Below, piece after piece: positions 46,868-56,960 of a stretch of 59,736 nt of DNA; within the stretch, counting starts at the first letter, position 1; every line of letters starts with the position of its first letter. The DNA is taken from positions 1 through 59,736 of the forward strand of contig QJOU01000057.1 of assembly GCA_003265685.1 (NCBI GenBank). Reading direction: 5' to 3'. A program made the translations under genes and the position numbers. The stretch is from Piscinibacter caeni. GTDB lineage: Bacteria > Pseudomonadota > Gammaproteobacteria > Burkholderiales > Burkholderiaceae_C. The notes under the pieces were generated by a model. The model made no database searches. It was given only the letters and a program-made list of their open reading frames with translations, and was not told the DNA's origin.

Positions 46868-47299
46868 ATGTTCCGTTTCCGCACCCTCGCCGTTGTCGCG
46901 ACTCTCACCGCTGTGTCCGCGGCTTCGTTCGCGCAGGACGACCAGCACGAGTCCCATCACCCTGCCGGGGCAGCTTCCGCAGCGATGCCTGCACCGGCCA
47001 CGGGCAAGCCGGCGGGCATGCCCGACATGGCCATGATGGACAAGCACATGAAGGCCATGCAGGCGATGCACGAGAAGCTGGCCAACGCGAAGACTCCGGC
47101 AGAGCGCGAGGCCCTGATGGCCGAGCACATGAAGCTCATGCAGGAAGGCATGTCGATGATGGGAGGCATGGCGCCTGCGAAAGCACCCACCGCCGCCGCG
47201 CGCCAGCAGATGATGGAGAAGCGCATGGACATGATGCAGTCGATGATGCAGATGATGATGGACCGCAGGCCCATGTCCCCTGCCGCTCCGGCCAAGTGA
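46868..47299 (+). CDS. Met/His-rich periplasmic protein, probable copper buffer
   Basis: 143 residues with a signal peptide of about 22 and an AGGAGG RBS. The mature protein is extremely rich in Met (MPDMAMMDKHMKAMQAMHEK; MMQSMMQMMMDRR) with His near the N-terminus, and is predicted as helical. Met-rich motifs bind Cu(I)/Ag(I). It is downstream of a MerR-type promoter and is followed by other copper genes. It is probably a periplasmic copper sponge. I know similar hypothetical proteins only from copper clusters. Confidence 0.78.
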   Translation: MFRFRTLAVVATLTAVSAASFAQDDQHESHHPAGAASAAMPAPATGKPAGMPDMAMMDKHMKAMQAMHEKLANAKTPAEREALMAEHMKLMQEGMSMMGGMAPAKAPTAAARQQMMEKRMDMMQSMMQMMMDRRPMSPAAPAK

Positions 47300-47377
47300 C
47301 TCTCGTACGCGCCTGAAAGCCCCGGTCGAACCCTTCGAATCGCCGGGCCGAACCGAGAGCCGCACAGGAGTCCTTCC

Positions 47378-47683
47378 ATGAATCATGACCACGACGAGCC
47401 AACCCGCCGAGCGCGCGGTTTCTGGCGCAGCCGATATGCCATCGGACTGCTGGTGTTTGCCGCGATCGCCCTGTTCTTCCTGCTGACCGAACACCGCGCA
47501 CACACCCTGGGCGCCTTGCCCTACCTGCTGCTGGCTGCGTCACCGTTTCTGCACATCTTCATGCACCGCGGCCACGGCCACGGTCACGGTGATGCACACG
47601 ATGACAAGGGGCCTTCGGACGACCGCCCCGAAGGTCCGGAAGCGTCCGAAGGACGTTCCCGGAAGACGCACCACCACCACTGA
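47378..47683 (+). CDS. DUF2933-type small membrane protein, His-rich tail
   Basis: 101 residues. Two short membrane segments (IGLLVFAAIALFFLLTEHR and LPYLLLAASPFLHIFMH) are followed by HRGHGHGHGDAHDD and a final His run. DUF2933 proteins have this layout and occur in metal-resistance clusters. The His residues can bind metal. It is 12 nt from the following methyltransferase gene and likely co-transcribed. Confidence 0.8.
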   Translation: MNHDHDEPTRRARGFWRSRYAIGLLVFAAIALFFLLTEHRAHTLGALPYLLLAASPFLHIFMHRGHGHGHGDAHDDKGPSDDRPEGPEASEGRSRKTHHHH

Positions 47684-47695
47684 GGGGATCTGCAG

Positions 47696-48346
47696 ATGAG
47701 TCACGACCAACCTGGCTACGGACTATGGATGCTGGTCATCCTCAATTCGGCCATTTTCCTGATGTTCGCCTTCAGCTTCTTCAAGCCGCAGACCGGCCGA
47801 GACTGGCGCACCTTCGGGGCCTTCGCGGCCTTCGTGGTCGCGTTGTTCGTCGAGATGTACGGCTTCCCGCTGACGATCTACCTGATGTCGGGCTGGCTGC
47901 AGACGAAGTACCCCTCCCTGGACCTGATGTCGCACAACAGCGGACACCTGTGGTCGACGCTGCTGGGCGAGAAGGGCGATCCGCACTTCGGCGTGCTGCA
48001 CATCGCCAGCTACGTCTTCCTCGGGCTCGGCTTCTACCTGCTGTCCGCGGCCTGGAACGTGCTGTATCACGCCCAGCGCGCCAATCGGCTGGCGACGACC
48101 GGGCCCTATGCGCGCATTCGCCACCCGCAGTACGTCGCCTTCGTGATGATCCTGCTGGGCTTCCTGCTCCAGTGGCCCACGCTGCTGACGCTGGTGATGT
48201 TCCCGATCCTGGTGGCCATGTACGGGCGTCTTGCCGTCACGGAAGAACGCGAGATGCGCGAGCGCTTCGGCGCCGAGTTCGACGCCTACGCCGCGCGCAC
48301 GCCGCGCTTCGTCCCTGCGCTGGGCGGCCGCGCCTCGGCTGCCTGA
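47696..48346 (+). CDS. Isoprenylcysteine methyltransferase-like membrane protein
   Basis: 216 residues with five or so membrane segments. The C-terminal part has the ICMT/PEMT signature TGPYARIRHPQYVAFVMILLG and EEREMRERFGAEFDAYAART, which binds S-adenosylmethionine and substrate. Such genes are frequent in bacterial copper and metal clusters, where the substrate is not known. GGGGAT precedes the ATG. Part of the 46868-54999 run. Confidence 0.88.
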   Translation: MSHDQPGYGLWMLVILNSAIFLMFAFSFFKPQTGRDWRTFGAFAAFVVALFVEMYGFPLTIYLMSGWLQTKYPSLDLMSHNSGHLWSTLLGEKGDPHFGVLHIASYVFLGLGFYLLSAAWNVLYHAQRANRLATTGPYARIRHPQYVAFVMILLGFLLQWPTLLTLVMFPILVAMYGRLAVTEEREMRERFGAEFDAYAARTPRFVPALGGRASAA

Positions 48347-48423
48347 GGCGAGCTCTCGCGTGCAACAGACAACCGGAGCTGCACCGTGGTCCACAACGTA
48401 GTACAGCGTTTTGGGAGACTATC

Positions 48424-49029
48424 GTGACGAATTCCGTCCTCCCTGCCGGTTCGCCTGACGATGCGGACCGTCGGCTCTGGCTCGGCGCGGCAACGGCCGC
48501 CGGCGGTGCGGGATTGGTCGCCACCGCGGCGCCCTTCGTGGCCTCGCTCGCGCCCAGCGAGAAGGCGCGTGCACTGGGCGCACCGGTCGACGTCGACCTG
48601 GCCAGCCTGCGCCCCGGCGAACTGCGCACGGTGGAGTGGCGCGGCAAGCCGGTGTTCGTGCTGCGCCGCACGCCCGAGATGATCGACGCGCTGGCGCGGC
48701 ACGACGCCCTGCTCGCCGATCCGCAGTCGCGCCGGTCAGAGCAGCCCGAGTCTGCACGTAACGCCCTGCGCTCGAGCCGATCCGAATTGGCTGTGATCGA
48801 GGCGGTGTGCACCCACCTGGGCTGCGTCCCCAGCTTCCGACCCACGCCCGGCAGCCCAGACATCGGCGCGCAGTGGCCCGGCGGCTTCTACTGCCCCTGC
48901 CACGGGTCGAAATTCGACCTCGCCGGCCGCGTGTTCAAGAACGTGCCGGCCCCGACCAACCTGACGGTGCCGCCGCACCGTTTCCTCTCCGAGGCCACGC
49001 TGCTGATCGGCGCGGATCCGAGCGCCTGA
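48424..49029 (+). CDS. Rieske 2Fe-2S protein (PetA-like)
   Basis: 201 residues from a GTG. The N-terminal membrane/Tat-like anchor is DRRLWLGAATAAGGAGLVATA. The cluster motifs CTHLGC and CPCHGS with the usual His ligands are complete, so a 2Fe-2S centre is expected. It resembles the iron-sulfur subunit of the cytochrome bc1 complex, but petB and petC are absent, and the respiratory copy would normally be with them. It lies between a methyltransferase and PPK2, so it may be a copper-tolerant spare or feed electrons elsewhere. Confidence 0.9.
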   Translation: MTNSVLPAGSPDDADRRLWLGAATAAGGAGLVATAAPFVASLAPSEKARALGAPVDVDLASLRPGELRTVEWRGKPVFVLRRTPEMIDALARHDALLADPQSRRSEQPESARNALRSSRSELAVIEAVCTHLGCVPSFRPTPGSPDIGAQWPGGFYCPCHGSKFDLAGRVFKNVPAPTNLTVPPHRFLSEATLLIGADPSA

Positions 49030-49038
49030 AGGCCCGCC

Positions 49039-49911
49039 ATGACCAAGAAGCAAAAGAAGCAAGACAAGCACGACAAGGTCGGCTCCGGCGCGGACAGCGC
49101 AGGCGGAGCGGCCGCACCGAGGTCGGACGGCGCAACGCCCTCGGACCGATCCTTGTCGAGGGAGGAGTACGAGGCGCAACTGCACGTGCTGCAGGTCGAG
49201 TTGGTCAAGCTGCAACGCCACTTCATCCGCTGCCAGGACCGGATCCTTGTGGTGTTCGAAGGCCGCGACGCCGCCGGCAAGGACGGCAGCATCAAGCGCA
49301 TCGTCGAGTACCTCAGTCCGCGCGAGACCCGCGTGGTGGCACTGGGAAAGCCTTCAGACCGCGAACGCAGCGGCTGGTACTTCCAGCGCTATGTGCCGCA
49401 CCTGCCCGTGGCCGAGGAACTCGTGCTGTTCAACCGCAGTTGGTACAACCGAGCCGGCGTCGAGCACGTCATGGGCTTCTGCACCAAGGAGCAGCATGCA
49501 GAGTTCATGCAGTCCGTGCCGAAGTTCGAGGAGATGCTGGTCGGATCGGGCATCAAGTTGCTGAAGTACTACCTCGACGTCAGCAAGGAAGAACAGGTCA
49601 AGCGCCTCGAGGAACGCCGCCGCGACCCGCTCAAGCAGTGGAAGTCGAGCCCGATCGACGCGGTGGCCGTCAAGCATTGGAAGGCGTACTCCGCCGCACG
49701 CGACGCCATGCTGATGCGCACGCACACGGCGACAGCGCCGTGGCGGATCGTGCGCGCGGACAACAAGCGTCTGGCTCGTCTCAACCTGATGCGCGACATC
49801 CTGTCGCGGCTCCACTACGCCGGCCGGAAGGACAAGCTCGTGCGCCCCGACCCCGACATCGTGTTCGAGTTCTCTCCCGATTGCCTCGAGGCCGGACGCC
49901 TGGCCCGCTGA
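49039..49911 (+). CDS. ppk2: Polyphosphate kinase 2
   Basis: 290 residues. The PPK2 core has the Walker A FEGRDAAGKDGSIKR, the Walker B region LFNRSWYNRAGVE and the lid segment RRRDPLKQWKSSP. It moves phosphate between polyphosphate and nucleotides (single-domain class). The first 40 residues are Lys/Gly/Ala-rich and variable. Polyphosphate can chelate metals and fuel ATP supply under stress, which fits the copper setting. It is 9 nt after the Rieske gene and 24 nt before the Cu ATPase. Confidence 0.95.
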   Translation: MTKKQKKQDKHDKVGSGADSAGGAAAPRSDGATPSDRSLSREEYEAQLHVLQVELVKLQRHFIRCQDRILVVFEGRDAAGKDGSIKRIVEYLSPRETRVVALGKPSDRERSGWYFQRYVPHLPVAEELVLFNRSWYNRAGVEHVMGFCTKEQHAEFMQSVPKFEEMLVGSGIKLLKYYLDVSKEEQVKRLEERRRDPLKQWKSSPIDAVAVKHWKAYSAARDAMLMRTHTATAPWRIVRADNKRLARLNLMRDILSRLHYAGRKDKLVRPDPDIVFEFSPDCLEAGRLAR

Positions 49912-49935
49912 CATCCCATCCAAAGGATTCCCCCA

Positions 49936-52425
49936 ATGAAGACAAGCACCGTAGAAGTCGGCGAACTGGTCTCGAGCCTGAGCGCCGCCGGCGTACAGCG
50001 CCAGATCGCGGCGTTGCCAGGCGTTCACCACGTCGACGTCAACTACGTCGCCGGCAGCGCCACCGTGCACTACGACGAGACGAAGACCTCGCTGGAGGAC
50101 ATCCGACGGCGCATCGTCGAGTGCGGCTACCACTGCCGCGGCGAGATGCTGCCCGCGCACGTGTGCCCGCCGGAGGGGCATGCCGGGCGCGCCGATCATG
50201 AAGACCATGCCGCGCATGGCGCCCACGCCGGGCATGCCGCTCATGGTCACGGTGCGCATGCCGCCGCGACGCCTCCTGCCTCGACCTCGGGGACCACGAA
50301 GGCACCGCCTGCTGCACCCCATGCGGGACACGCGGCGCACGCCGGCCACGGCGGCGATGCCGCCCACCAGACGAGCGACATGATGCACGACATGGGCCAT
50401 GCGCCCGGCATGTCGATGCAGGACATGGCCAACGACATGCGCAACCGCTTCCTGGTCGCGCTGCTGTTCTCGGTTCCGGTGTTCCTCTATTCGCCGATGG
50501 GCAAGATGTTCGGCGACTTCGCGACGCCGTTCGGGATGGATCGCAACCTCTTCCTGTTCATCGTCGCCACCGGCGCCATCGCCTATCCCGGCTGGCCGTT
50601 CTTCGTCGCCGGCTGGCGCGCCGCACGCAACAAAGTGGCGAACATGGCCACGCTGGTCGTGCTGTCCGTCGGTACCGGCTACGTGTTCAGCCTCGGCGCC
50701 ACCTTCTTCTATGAAGGCGAGGTGTTCTACGAGGCAGCCTCCGTGCTGCTGGTGTTCATCCTGCTCGGTCACTGGCTGGAAATGCGTGCGCGCGCCGGCG
50801 CCTCCGATGCGATCCGCGCGCTGATGGATTTGGCGCCGCCGATGGCCACCGTGCTGCGCAACGGCGTCGAGACAAAGGTGCCGACCGCCGAGGTGCTGGT
50901 CGGCGAGACGGTGGTCATCAAGCCGGGCGACAAGATCCCGGTCGACGGCAAGATCACCGAAGGCGCGTCGCAGGTCGACGAATCGATGCTCACCGGTGAG
51001 TCCATGCCGGTCAAGAAGGTGGTCGGCAACGCGGTGATCGGCGCGACCATCAACAAGAGCGGCAGCTTCCGCTACCAGGCCACCAAGGTCGGCGCCGACA
51101 CCGCGCTCGCGCAGATCGTTAAGCTGGTGCAGGAGGCGCAGAACTCGAAGGCGCCGGGCCAGTTGCTCGCTGATCAGGCGTCGCAGTGGTTGGTGCTCAT
51201 CGCCATCCTGGTTGGCCTGACGACCTTCGCGGTGTGGTTCTGGGTCCTCGGCCAACCGCTGCTGTTCGCCCTCACGCTCACCATCACTGTCTTCGTGATC
51301 GCCTGCCCCGATGCGCTCGGCCTGGCGACACCGATGGCGATCATGGTCGGCACCGGGCTGGGCGCGATGAACGGCATCCTGTTCAAGAACGCCGCGGCGC
51401 TGGAGAACGCGACCAAGCTGACGGTGGTTGTCTTCGACAAGACCGGCACGCTGACACTGGGCCAGCCGGACGTGGTCGAGATGGTGCCGGCGCCCGGTAC
51501 AACGGAAGCGCAACTGCTGTCCACCGCGGCCGCAGTGGAGAAGTTCTCCGAGCACCCGCTCGCACTGGCGGTGCTCAAGCGCGCCGGCCCGGACACGCCG
51601 GAGACGGCAACCGCCTTCACCAACATCGATGGCCAGGGCGCGCGCGCGACCATCGGCGACGACATTGTGCTGCTCGGCAACCGCAAGCTGATGGAGGCGG
51701 AGCGCGTCGACCTCGCCGATCTGGCAGCCGAGGCGGCCCGCCTGCAAGGCGGCGGCCGCACAGTCGTCCACGTGGCGCGCGGCGGCCGCCTGATCGGCCT
51801 GATCGCGATCGCCGATGCGGTGCGCCCGACCTCCAGGGCCACGATCGCCAAGCTGCAGGAGCGCGGCGTCAAGGTCGCCATGATCACCGGCGACAACCAG
51901 GCCACCGCCGAGCGCATCGGAAAGGAACTCGGCATCGACATCGTGCTCGCCGACGTGCTGCCGGGTCAGAAGGCCTCGAAGATCAAGGAACTGCAAGCCC
52001 AGGGTCACAAGGTCGCCATGGTCGGCGACGGCATCAACGATGCCCCGGCCCTCACGCAGGCCGATGTCGGCTTCGCCATCGGCGCGGGCACCGACGTCGC
52101 CATGGAAAGCGCCCAGGTCGTGCTGATGAAAAGCGACCCCTACGACGTGGTCGGCGCCATCGAGCTGTCGCGCGCAACGCTGCGCAAGATGCACCAGAAC
52201 CTCTGGTGGGCGGTGGGCTACAACGTGATCGCCTTCCCGCTCGCGGCAGGCGTGTTCTATCCGTTCACGCTTTCGCCCGAGGTCGCGGCGCTGTCGATGT
52301 CGGGCAGCTCGGCCATCGTTGCGATCAACGCGCTGATGCTCAAGCGCACCAAGCTCGCCGGCATCCGCACTCCGCACCCTTCGCCCGCCGCACCGTCGCC
52401 GGTCGCGCAAGGCGCGTCGGCCTGA
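49936..52425 (+). CDS. P1B-type metal ATPase with CPD motif, probable copper exporter
   Basis: 829 residues. The N-terminal HMA-like fold lacks the CxxC copper motif. It is followed by a very His-rich linker (about residues 80-150) with Met/His repeats. The pump core is complete: TGESMPVKK, phosphorylation Asp501 in FDKTGTLT, the P1B histidine pair in SEHPLA, and GDGINDAP. The metal-binding membrane motif at residue 457 is Cys-Pro-Asp ([13 protein letters not shown]) where CopA has CPC and CopB-like pumps have CPH. Copper is inferred from context and the His/Met leader. The ion may differ. It is followed by copA and copB. Confidence 0.9.
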   Translation: MKTSTVEVGELVSSLSAAGVQRQIAALPGVHHVDVNYVAGSATVHYDETKTSLEDIRRRIVECGYHCRGEMLPAHVCPPEGHAGRADHEDHAAHGAHAGHAAHGHGAHAAATPPASTSGTTKAPPAAPHAGHAAHAGHGGDAAHQTSDMMHDMGHAPGMSMQDMANDMRNRFLVALLFSVPVFLYSPMGKMFGDFATPFGMDRNLFLFIVATGAIAYPGWPFFVAGWRAARNKVANMATLVVLSVGTGYVFSLGATFFYEGEVFYEAASVLLVFILLGHWLEMRARAGASDAIRALMDLAPPMATVLRNGVETKVPTAEVLVGETVVIKPGDKIPVDGKITEGASQVDESMLTGESMPVKKVVGNAVIGATINKSGSFRYQATKVGADTALAQIVKLVQEAQNSKAPGQLLADQASQWLVLIAILVGLTTFAVWFWVLGQPLLFALTLTITVFVIACPDALGLATPMAIMVGTGLGAMNGILFKNAAALENATKLTVVVFDKTGTLTLGQPDVVEMVPAPGTTEAQLLSTAAAVEKFSEHPLALAVLKRAGPDTPETATAFTNIDGQGARATIGDDIVLLGNRKLMEAERVDLADLAAEAARLQGGGRTVVHVARGGRLIGLIAIADAVRPTSRATIAKLQERGVKVAMITGDNQATAERIGKELGIDIVLADVLPGQKASKIKELQAQGHKVAMVGDGINDAPALTQADVGFAIGAGTDVAMESAQVVLMKSDPYDVVGAIELSRATLRKMHQNLWWAVGYNVIAFPLAAGVFYPFTLSPEVAALSMSGSSAIVAINALMLKRTKLAGIRTPHPSPAAPSPVAQGASA

Positions 52426-52492
52426 AACCGAACGGCAACCGGCCGACCCACCCATCACCGACCTCATCGTCGAACCCACAGGAGACCTTTGG

Positions 52493-54277
52493 ATGAACCG
52501 CCACAACGCCTGCCGGAGAGCCGCCGCAGGCCACGCCCTGCCGAGGCGCCGCTTCCTGCAGGGCACGGCCGGCATGGCCGCCATGCTGGCCTGGCCGCTC
52601 GGCGCCAATGCCGTCGTAAAGGAGTCGCACCTCGCCCTGCCGCTGTCGTCCTCGCGCGTCGACAACAAGTTCGAACTGACGCTGGCACGCACCCAGGTCA
52701 ACTTCACCGGCACGCCGGCGTCGGCCATCACCCTCAACGGCACGATTCCGGGCCCGCTGCTGCGCATGCACGAAGGCCGTGAAGTCACGATTGCCCTGAC
52801 CAATCGGCTCGGCGAGGTGACCGCGGCGCACTGGCACGGGCTCAAGGTCCCGAACAACATGGACGGCGTGCCCGGCGTCACGTTTCCCGGCATCAAGCCG
52901 GGCGAGACCTTCCAGTACCGCTTCGAGCTGCGCCAGAGCGGCACGTACTGGTACCACAGCCACGCGATCCTGCAGGAGCCCGCCGGCTTCTACGCCCCGC
53001 TGATCATCGACCCGCAGGGCCGCGAGCCGTTCGGCTACGACCGCGAGTACGTTGTGATGCTGTCCGAGTGGGTCGACACGCCGCCGGAGAAGGTACTGGC
53101 AAACCTGAAGAAGGTCGAGGGCTACTACAACGACCGCCGCCAGACCCTGCCCGATCTCCATGCCGAACTGAAGGCGGCGCGCAGTCCGCAAGAGCGGGAG
53201 GCAATCTGGAACGAGCGAGTGGCCTGGGCGCGCATGCGCATGGATCCCACCGATGCCACCGACGGCGGGAGCCAGTGGCAGTTCCTCGTGCACGGCCAGC
53301 GCGTCGAGGACAACTGGACAGCGCTGTTCAAGCCCGCCGAGCGAATCCGCCTGCGCCTGATCAACGCCTCGGCGATGAACTTCTTCGACGTCTCGATCCC
53401 CGGCCTGGAACTGATCGTCGTGCAGGCCGACGGGCAGAACGTGCGTCCGGTGAAGGTCCGCGAGCTGCGCATGGGCAACGGCGAGACCTACGACGTGATC
53501 GTGAAGCCTACAGAGCGCAAGGCCTACACGCTGTTTGCCGCGACATCCGGTCGCATCGGCTTCGCCCGCGGCACGCTCGCACCCGAGCTCGGCATGGAGG
53601 GCGAGATCCCGCCCCTGGGTCCTCGACCCGTGCGCACCATGGCCGAGATGGCCGGCGCGCATGGCGGCGGCCACGCGGCTGCGCCGGTGCCCCAGGCCGT
53701 CGCGGCGGTCGACCCGCATGCCGGGCACCGCGCGGCGCCTGCGGCGCCGGTTCCGACGGCACCGCCGGCGGACCCGCACGCGATGCACGGGGGCATGAAG
53801 GGCATGGACGCCATGCCCGACATGGGAGGAGCGAAAGCCGCCGAGTCGCCCGCGGACGGGGTGAAGGACCGCCTCACCTACGCCGATCTCGAGGCGCTGA
53901 CGCCGTTGCGCCTGCCCACAGGCCCAGCGAAGAAGATCGACATGCGGCTCACCGGCGACATGAACCGCTACATCTGGTCGATCAACGACAAGAAGCTGTC
54001 GCAGGCCACCTTCTTCGAGGCCCGCGTCGGCGAGCGTCTGGAGATCCGCCTGATCAACGAAACCATGATGGAACACCCGATGCACATGCACGGCGCGTTC
54101 TTCGTGGTCGACAACGGCAAGGGCGAGCGCGCTCCGCTCAAGCACACCGTGATCGTCAAGCCGGGCGAGACCATCACGGTGCACACCAGCTTCGACGAAC
54201 CGGGGCCCTGGGTCTTCCACTGCCACCTCTTCTATCACGCGGCCGCCGGCATGGTGCAGGCCATCGTCGTCAAGTGA
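52493..54277 (+). CDS. copA: Multicopper oxidase CopA (PcoA type)
   Basis: 594 residues with a Tat signal (PRRRFLQGTAG), so it folds with copper before export to the periplasm. All four copper motifs are present: HWHG, YWYHSHA, HPMHMHG and FHCHLFYHAAAGM. A Met/His-rich insertion (GGHAAA, GMKGMDAMPDMGG) lies before the third domain and probably binds Cu(I), which the enzyme oxidises to Cu(II). It is partnered by CopB next to it. Length and motif order match PcoA/CopA. Confidence 0.96.
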   Translation: MNRHNACRRAAAGHALPRRRFLQGTAGMAAMLAWPLGANAVVKESHLALPLSSSRVDNKFELTLARTQVNFTGTPASAITLNGTIPGPLLRMHEGREVTIALTNRLGEVTAAHWHGLKVPNNMDGVPGVTFPGIKPGETFQYRFELRQSGTYWYHSHAILQEPAGFYAPLIIDPQGREPFGYDREYVVMLSEWVDTPPEKVLANLKKVEGYYNDRRQTLPDLHAELKAARSPQEREAIWNERVAWARMRMDPTDATDGGSQWQFLVHGQRVEDNWTALFKPAERIRLRLINASAMNFFDVSIPGLELIVVQADGQNVRPVKVRELRMGNGETYDVIVKPTERKAYTLFAATSGRIGFARGTLAPELGMEGEIPPLGPRPVRTMAEMAGAHGGGHAAAPVPQAVAAVDPHAGHRAAPAAPVPTAPPADPHAMHGGMKGMDAMPDMGGAKAAESPADGVKDRLTYADLEALTPLRLPTGPAKKIDMRLTGDMNRYIWSINDKKLSQATFFEARVGERLEIRLINETMMEHPMHMHGAFFVVDNGKGERAPLKHTVIVKPGETITVHTSFDEPGPWVFHCHLFYHAAAGMVQAIVVK

Positions 54278-54303
54278 ACCGTTCGCTCATGGAACACGCA
54301 CGC

Positions 54304-54999
54304 ATGAACACGAGGAAGAACCACCGGGCCGGCTCTTTGGCGCTCGCGCTCACCGCGGCACTGGCCGGCTCGGCCGGCCCCGCCCGTGCCATGGAGGACG
54401 ATGCGATCTTCCAGGCCACCCGCATCGAGTTCGATGCAGGCAGCAGCGACTCGAAGAGCATCGCGGCCTGGCGCGCCGATGGCTGGATCGGCACCGACTA
54501 CAACCGTTTCGCCTGGCGCACCGAGGGCTCGCGCCGCGACGGCCGCCTCGCGGACGCCGAGGTACAGGGGCTGTACAGCCGCTATGTCGCGCCCTTCTGG
54601 GACCTGCAGCTCGGCCTGCGCCGCGAACTCAAACCCGTCGCGCGCAACTACGCCGTGATCGGCGTGCGGGGTCTGGCGCCCTATGCCTTCGATGTCGACG
54701 TGGCCGCGTTCGTACGCAGCGACGGGCGCCTGTTCGCCCGCACCCGCGCCGAGTACGACATGTTGTTCACGAACCGCCTCATCGCCAGGCCCTTCGTCGG
54801 TATCGACTGGGCGGCCCGATCGATCCCTTCGGACGGCATCAAGGCCGGGGTGACGTCGTCGGAGTGGGGACTCAACGTGCGCTACGAAATCGCGCGCGCC
54901 GTCGCCCCGTACTTGGAGGTCAGCCGCCAATGGCAGCGCGGCGCCGACGGCGGCGCGAGCGTGAACTCGGTGCGGGCCGGACTGCGGCTGGTGCTCTGA
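54304..54999 (+). CDS. copB: Outer-membrane copper resistance protein CopB (PcoB type)
   Basis: 231 residues with a signal peptide (about 1-28). It matches the PcoB/CopB barrel domain: IEFDAGSSDSKSIAAWRADGWIGTDYNRF, WDLQLGLRRE and VAPYLEVSRQWQRG, with alternating beta strands. The Met-rich N-terminal part that many CopB proteins carry before the barrel is absent, so this is a short form. It starts 27 nt after copA. The ATG at 54289 in the same frame is an alternative. Confidence 0.92.
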   Translation: MNTRKNHRAGSLALALTAALAGSAGPARAMEDDAIFQATRIEFDAGSSDSKSIAAWRADGWIGTDYNRFAWRTEGSRRDGRLADAEVQGLYSRYVAPFWDLQLGLRRELKPVARNYAVIGVRGLAPYAFDVDVAAFVRSDGRLFARTRAEYDMLFTNRLIARPFVGIDWAARSIPSDGIKAGVTSSEWGLNVRYEIARAVAPYLEVSRQWQRGADGGASVNSVRAGLRLVL

Positions 55000-55020
55000 T
55001 CCATCCGCCGGGTCGACGCG

Positions 55021-56325
55021 ATGAACCGCCCACTCCACATCGGACCACAGCGATCGCCGGCGGCGTCGGGGCTGGGGGCGTGGCAACTGGCGTGGCTGGC
55101 GGCTGCCGTCTTCGTTGTCTCCGCCGGCTATGGCGCGTTGATGCCGTTGCTGCCGGCCTGGCTGGCGCCGCTGATGGCGGCCGACGGCCAGGCTGAGGTC
55201 TCGCGCCACGTCGGCCTGCTCAGCGGCCTGTACGCCGCGGGGGTGCTGGTCGGTGCGCCACTATGGGGCCTGGTCTCCGATCGTTGGGGCCGGAGCCGCA
55301 TCCTGGTGATTGGCCTGGTCGGCTATGTCGCCAGCCTGCTGCCCATGTTGCGGCCTGACTGGATCGGGCTCGCCGGCATCTACGCGTCGCGCGGGGCCAC
55401 CGGCTTCTTCGTCGCTGCCGTCGTACCTGTTGTGCCCGCGCTCGTCGCCGAGCACACGCCGCAGGCCCAGCGCGCCCGCCGGTTCGCGTGGCTCGGCGCC
55501 ATGTCGTTGCTGGGCTTCCTGTTCGGACCGGGGCTCAATGCCGGCGCCGTGCAGGTGTCCACCGCGCTCGCCAGCGCCGGCGCCGGCGCCTTCGATCCGA
55601 CGGATCTGGTGATCGTCATGTCGGCGGCGCTGGGCGGGCTGATGATGCTGGGACTGGCCGCCACCCTGCCGCGCGTCGCACCAGCCGCCCCCGAAGACGA
55701 CACGCTGCCGGCGTCTGCCGATCGCAAGCGCGCGATGGCGCTGTGGGGACTGAACGGCACGGTCATGTTCGTGCTGGCCGGCTTCGAACTCGGCATCGTT
55801 TTGCAGGGTCAACAGCACCCGACGCTGTCGTCGCGCGAGATCTCGCTGATGTTTGCCGAGTGCAGCCTCGTGATGCTCGGCGTCAACGCGCTGCTGTTCT
55901 TCACTGGGCTGCTCGAGCGTGCCGCCGGCCGCGGCGTGATGGCGGCCGGGCTCGTGCTGGCGATCGCCGGTTTGGCGATGCTGGCGCAGCACCGCAGCGA
56001 CGCCTGGATGTACGTCGGCGTCAGTTTTACTGCCGCGGGCACCGGGCTCGTGCTGCCGACGATCTCCTACCTTGCGGCGGGAGCCTCGCGGCGGCGGCTC
56101 GGCGCAACGATGGGCGGGCTGGCCGCGGCAGCGGGCTTCGGGCAGACGCTCGGTTCGGCGGCCGCCGGCTGGCTCTTCGGCGCGGTCGCCCAGCTCAGCT
56201 TCGCTTGGTTGGCGCTGCCGCTGCTGGCCACGCTGGGCACCCTGATCGTGCGCCCCGCGTGGTGGTCGACCGAGGGCTCCCCGCCGCGGTCGCCACGTGT
56301 TTCTTCCGACCCGCTTCCCAAATGA
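55021..56325 (+). CDS. MFS transporter
   Basis: 434 residues with about 12 membrane segments. The major-facilitator motif GLVSDRWGRSRIL lies between helices 2 and 3, with a central loop around residues 215-240. It resembles drug/metabolite exporters. The substrate cannot be told. It is 21 nt after copB, so it is probably co-transcribed. Confidence 0.9.
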   Translation: MNRPLHIGPQRSPAASGLGAWQLAWLAAAVFVVSAGYGALMPLLPAWLAPLMAADGQAEVSRHVGLLSGLYAAGVLVGAPLWGLVSDRWGRSRILVIGLVGYVASLLPMLRPDWIGLAGIYASRGATGFFVAAVVPVVPALVAEHTPQAQRARRFAWLGAMSLLGFLFGPGLNAGAVQVSTALASAGAGAFDPTDLVIVMSAALGGLMMLGLAATLPRVAPAAPEDDTLPASADRKRAMALWGLNGTVMFVLAGFELGIVLQGQQHPTLSSREISLMFAECSLVMLGVNALLFFTGLLERAAGRGVMAAGLVLAIAGLAMLAQHRSDAWMYVGVSFTAAGTGLVLPTISYLAAGASRRRLGATMGGLAAAAGFGQTLGSAAAGWLFGAVAQLSFAWLALPLLATLGTLIVRPAWWSTEGSPPRSPRVSSDPLPK

Positions 56326-56345
56326 CATCCCCAGGAGCCCTGACC

Positions 56346-56960
56346 ATGCGCTACTTCCTCGTCACCCTTCTCGCCGCGCTGACGCTCGCGCTGTCCGGCT
56401 GCGGCTACAACACCTTCCAGTCGACCGACGAACAGATCAAAGCCAGCTGGTCAGAGGTGCTGAACCAGTACCAGCGCCGCGCCGACCTGATCCCGAACAT
56501 CGTCGCCACCGTCAGGGGCGAGGCCAACTTCGAGCAGGAGACGCTGACCAAGGTGGTCGAGGCGCGCGCCAAGGCCACCTCGATCCAGGCCACGCCGGAA
56601 TTGGTCAACAACCCCGAGGCGTTCCAGAAGTTCCAGGCCGCGCAGGGCGAGCTGTCGGGTGCGCTGTCGCGCCTGCTCGTCGTCAGCGAGAACTACCCCA
56701 ACCTGAAGGCCAACCAAGGCTTCCAGGACCTGCGCGTGCAGCTCGAAGGCACGGAGAACCGCATCACCGTGGCGCGCGGCCGCTACGTGAAGGCGGTGCA
56801 GGACTACAACGTGCTCGCGCGCAGCTTCCCGAGCAACCTGACGGCGATGGTGTTCGGCTACGGCGTCAAGGCCAATTTCAGCGTCACCGACGAGGCGGCG
56901 CTCGCGGTGCCGCCGAAGGTCGATCTCGGCGGCATCGGCGCCTCGGGTGCCAAGAAATGA
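56346..56960 (+). CDS. lemA: LemA-family lipoprotein
   Basis: 204 residues. The signal peptide ends in a lipobox (ALSGCGYN), so it should be anchored by lipid. The LemA core has WSEVLNQYQRRADLIPNIVATV, NYPNLKANQGFQDL and FPSNLTAMVFGY. LemA proteins occur next to TPM proteins, and both downstream genes have that domain. Its stop overlaps the next ATG (ATGA). The molecular role of the family is not settled. Confidence 0.95.
   Translation: MRYFLVTLLAALTLALSGCGYNTFQSTDEQIKASWSEVLNQYQRRADLIPNIVATVRGEANFEQETLTKVVEARAKATSIQATPELVNNPEAFQKFQAAQGELSGALSRLLVVSENYPNLKANQGFQDLRVQLEGTENRITVARGRYVKAVQDYNVLARSFPSNLTAMVFGYGVKANFSVTDEAALAVPPKVDLGGIGASGAKK

Noticed and set aside
49354..52944. A 1196-codon minus-strand frame
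   Set aside because: It spans PPK2, the P1B ATPase and the start of copA, all of which have clear motifs on the plus strand.
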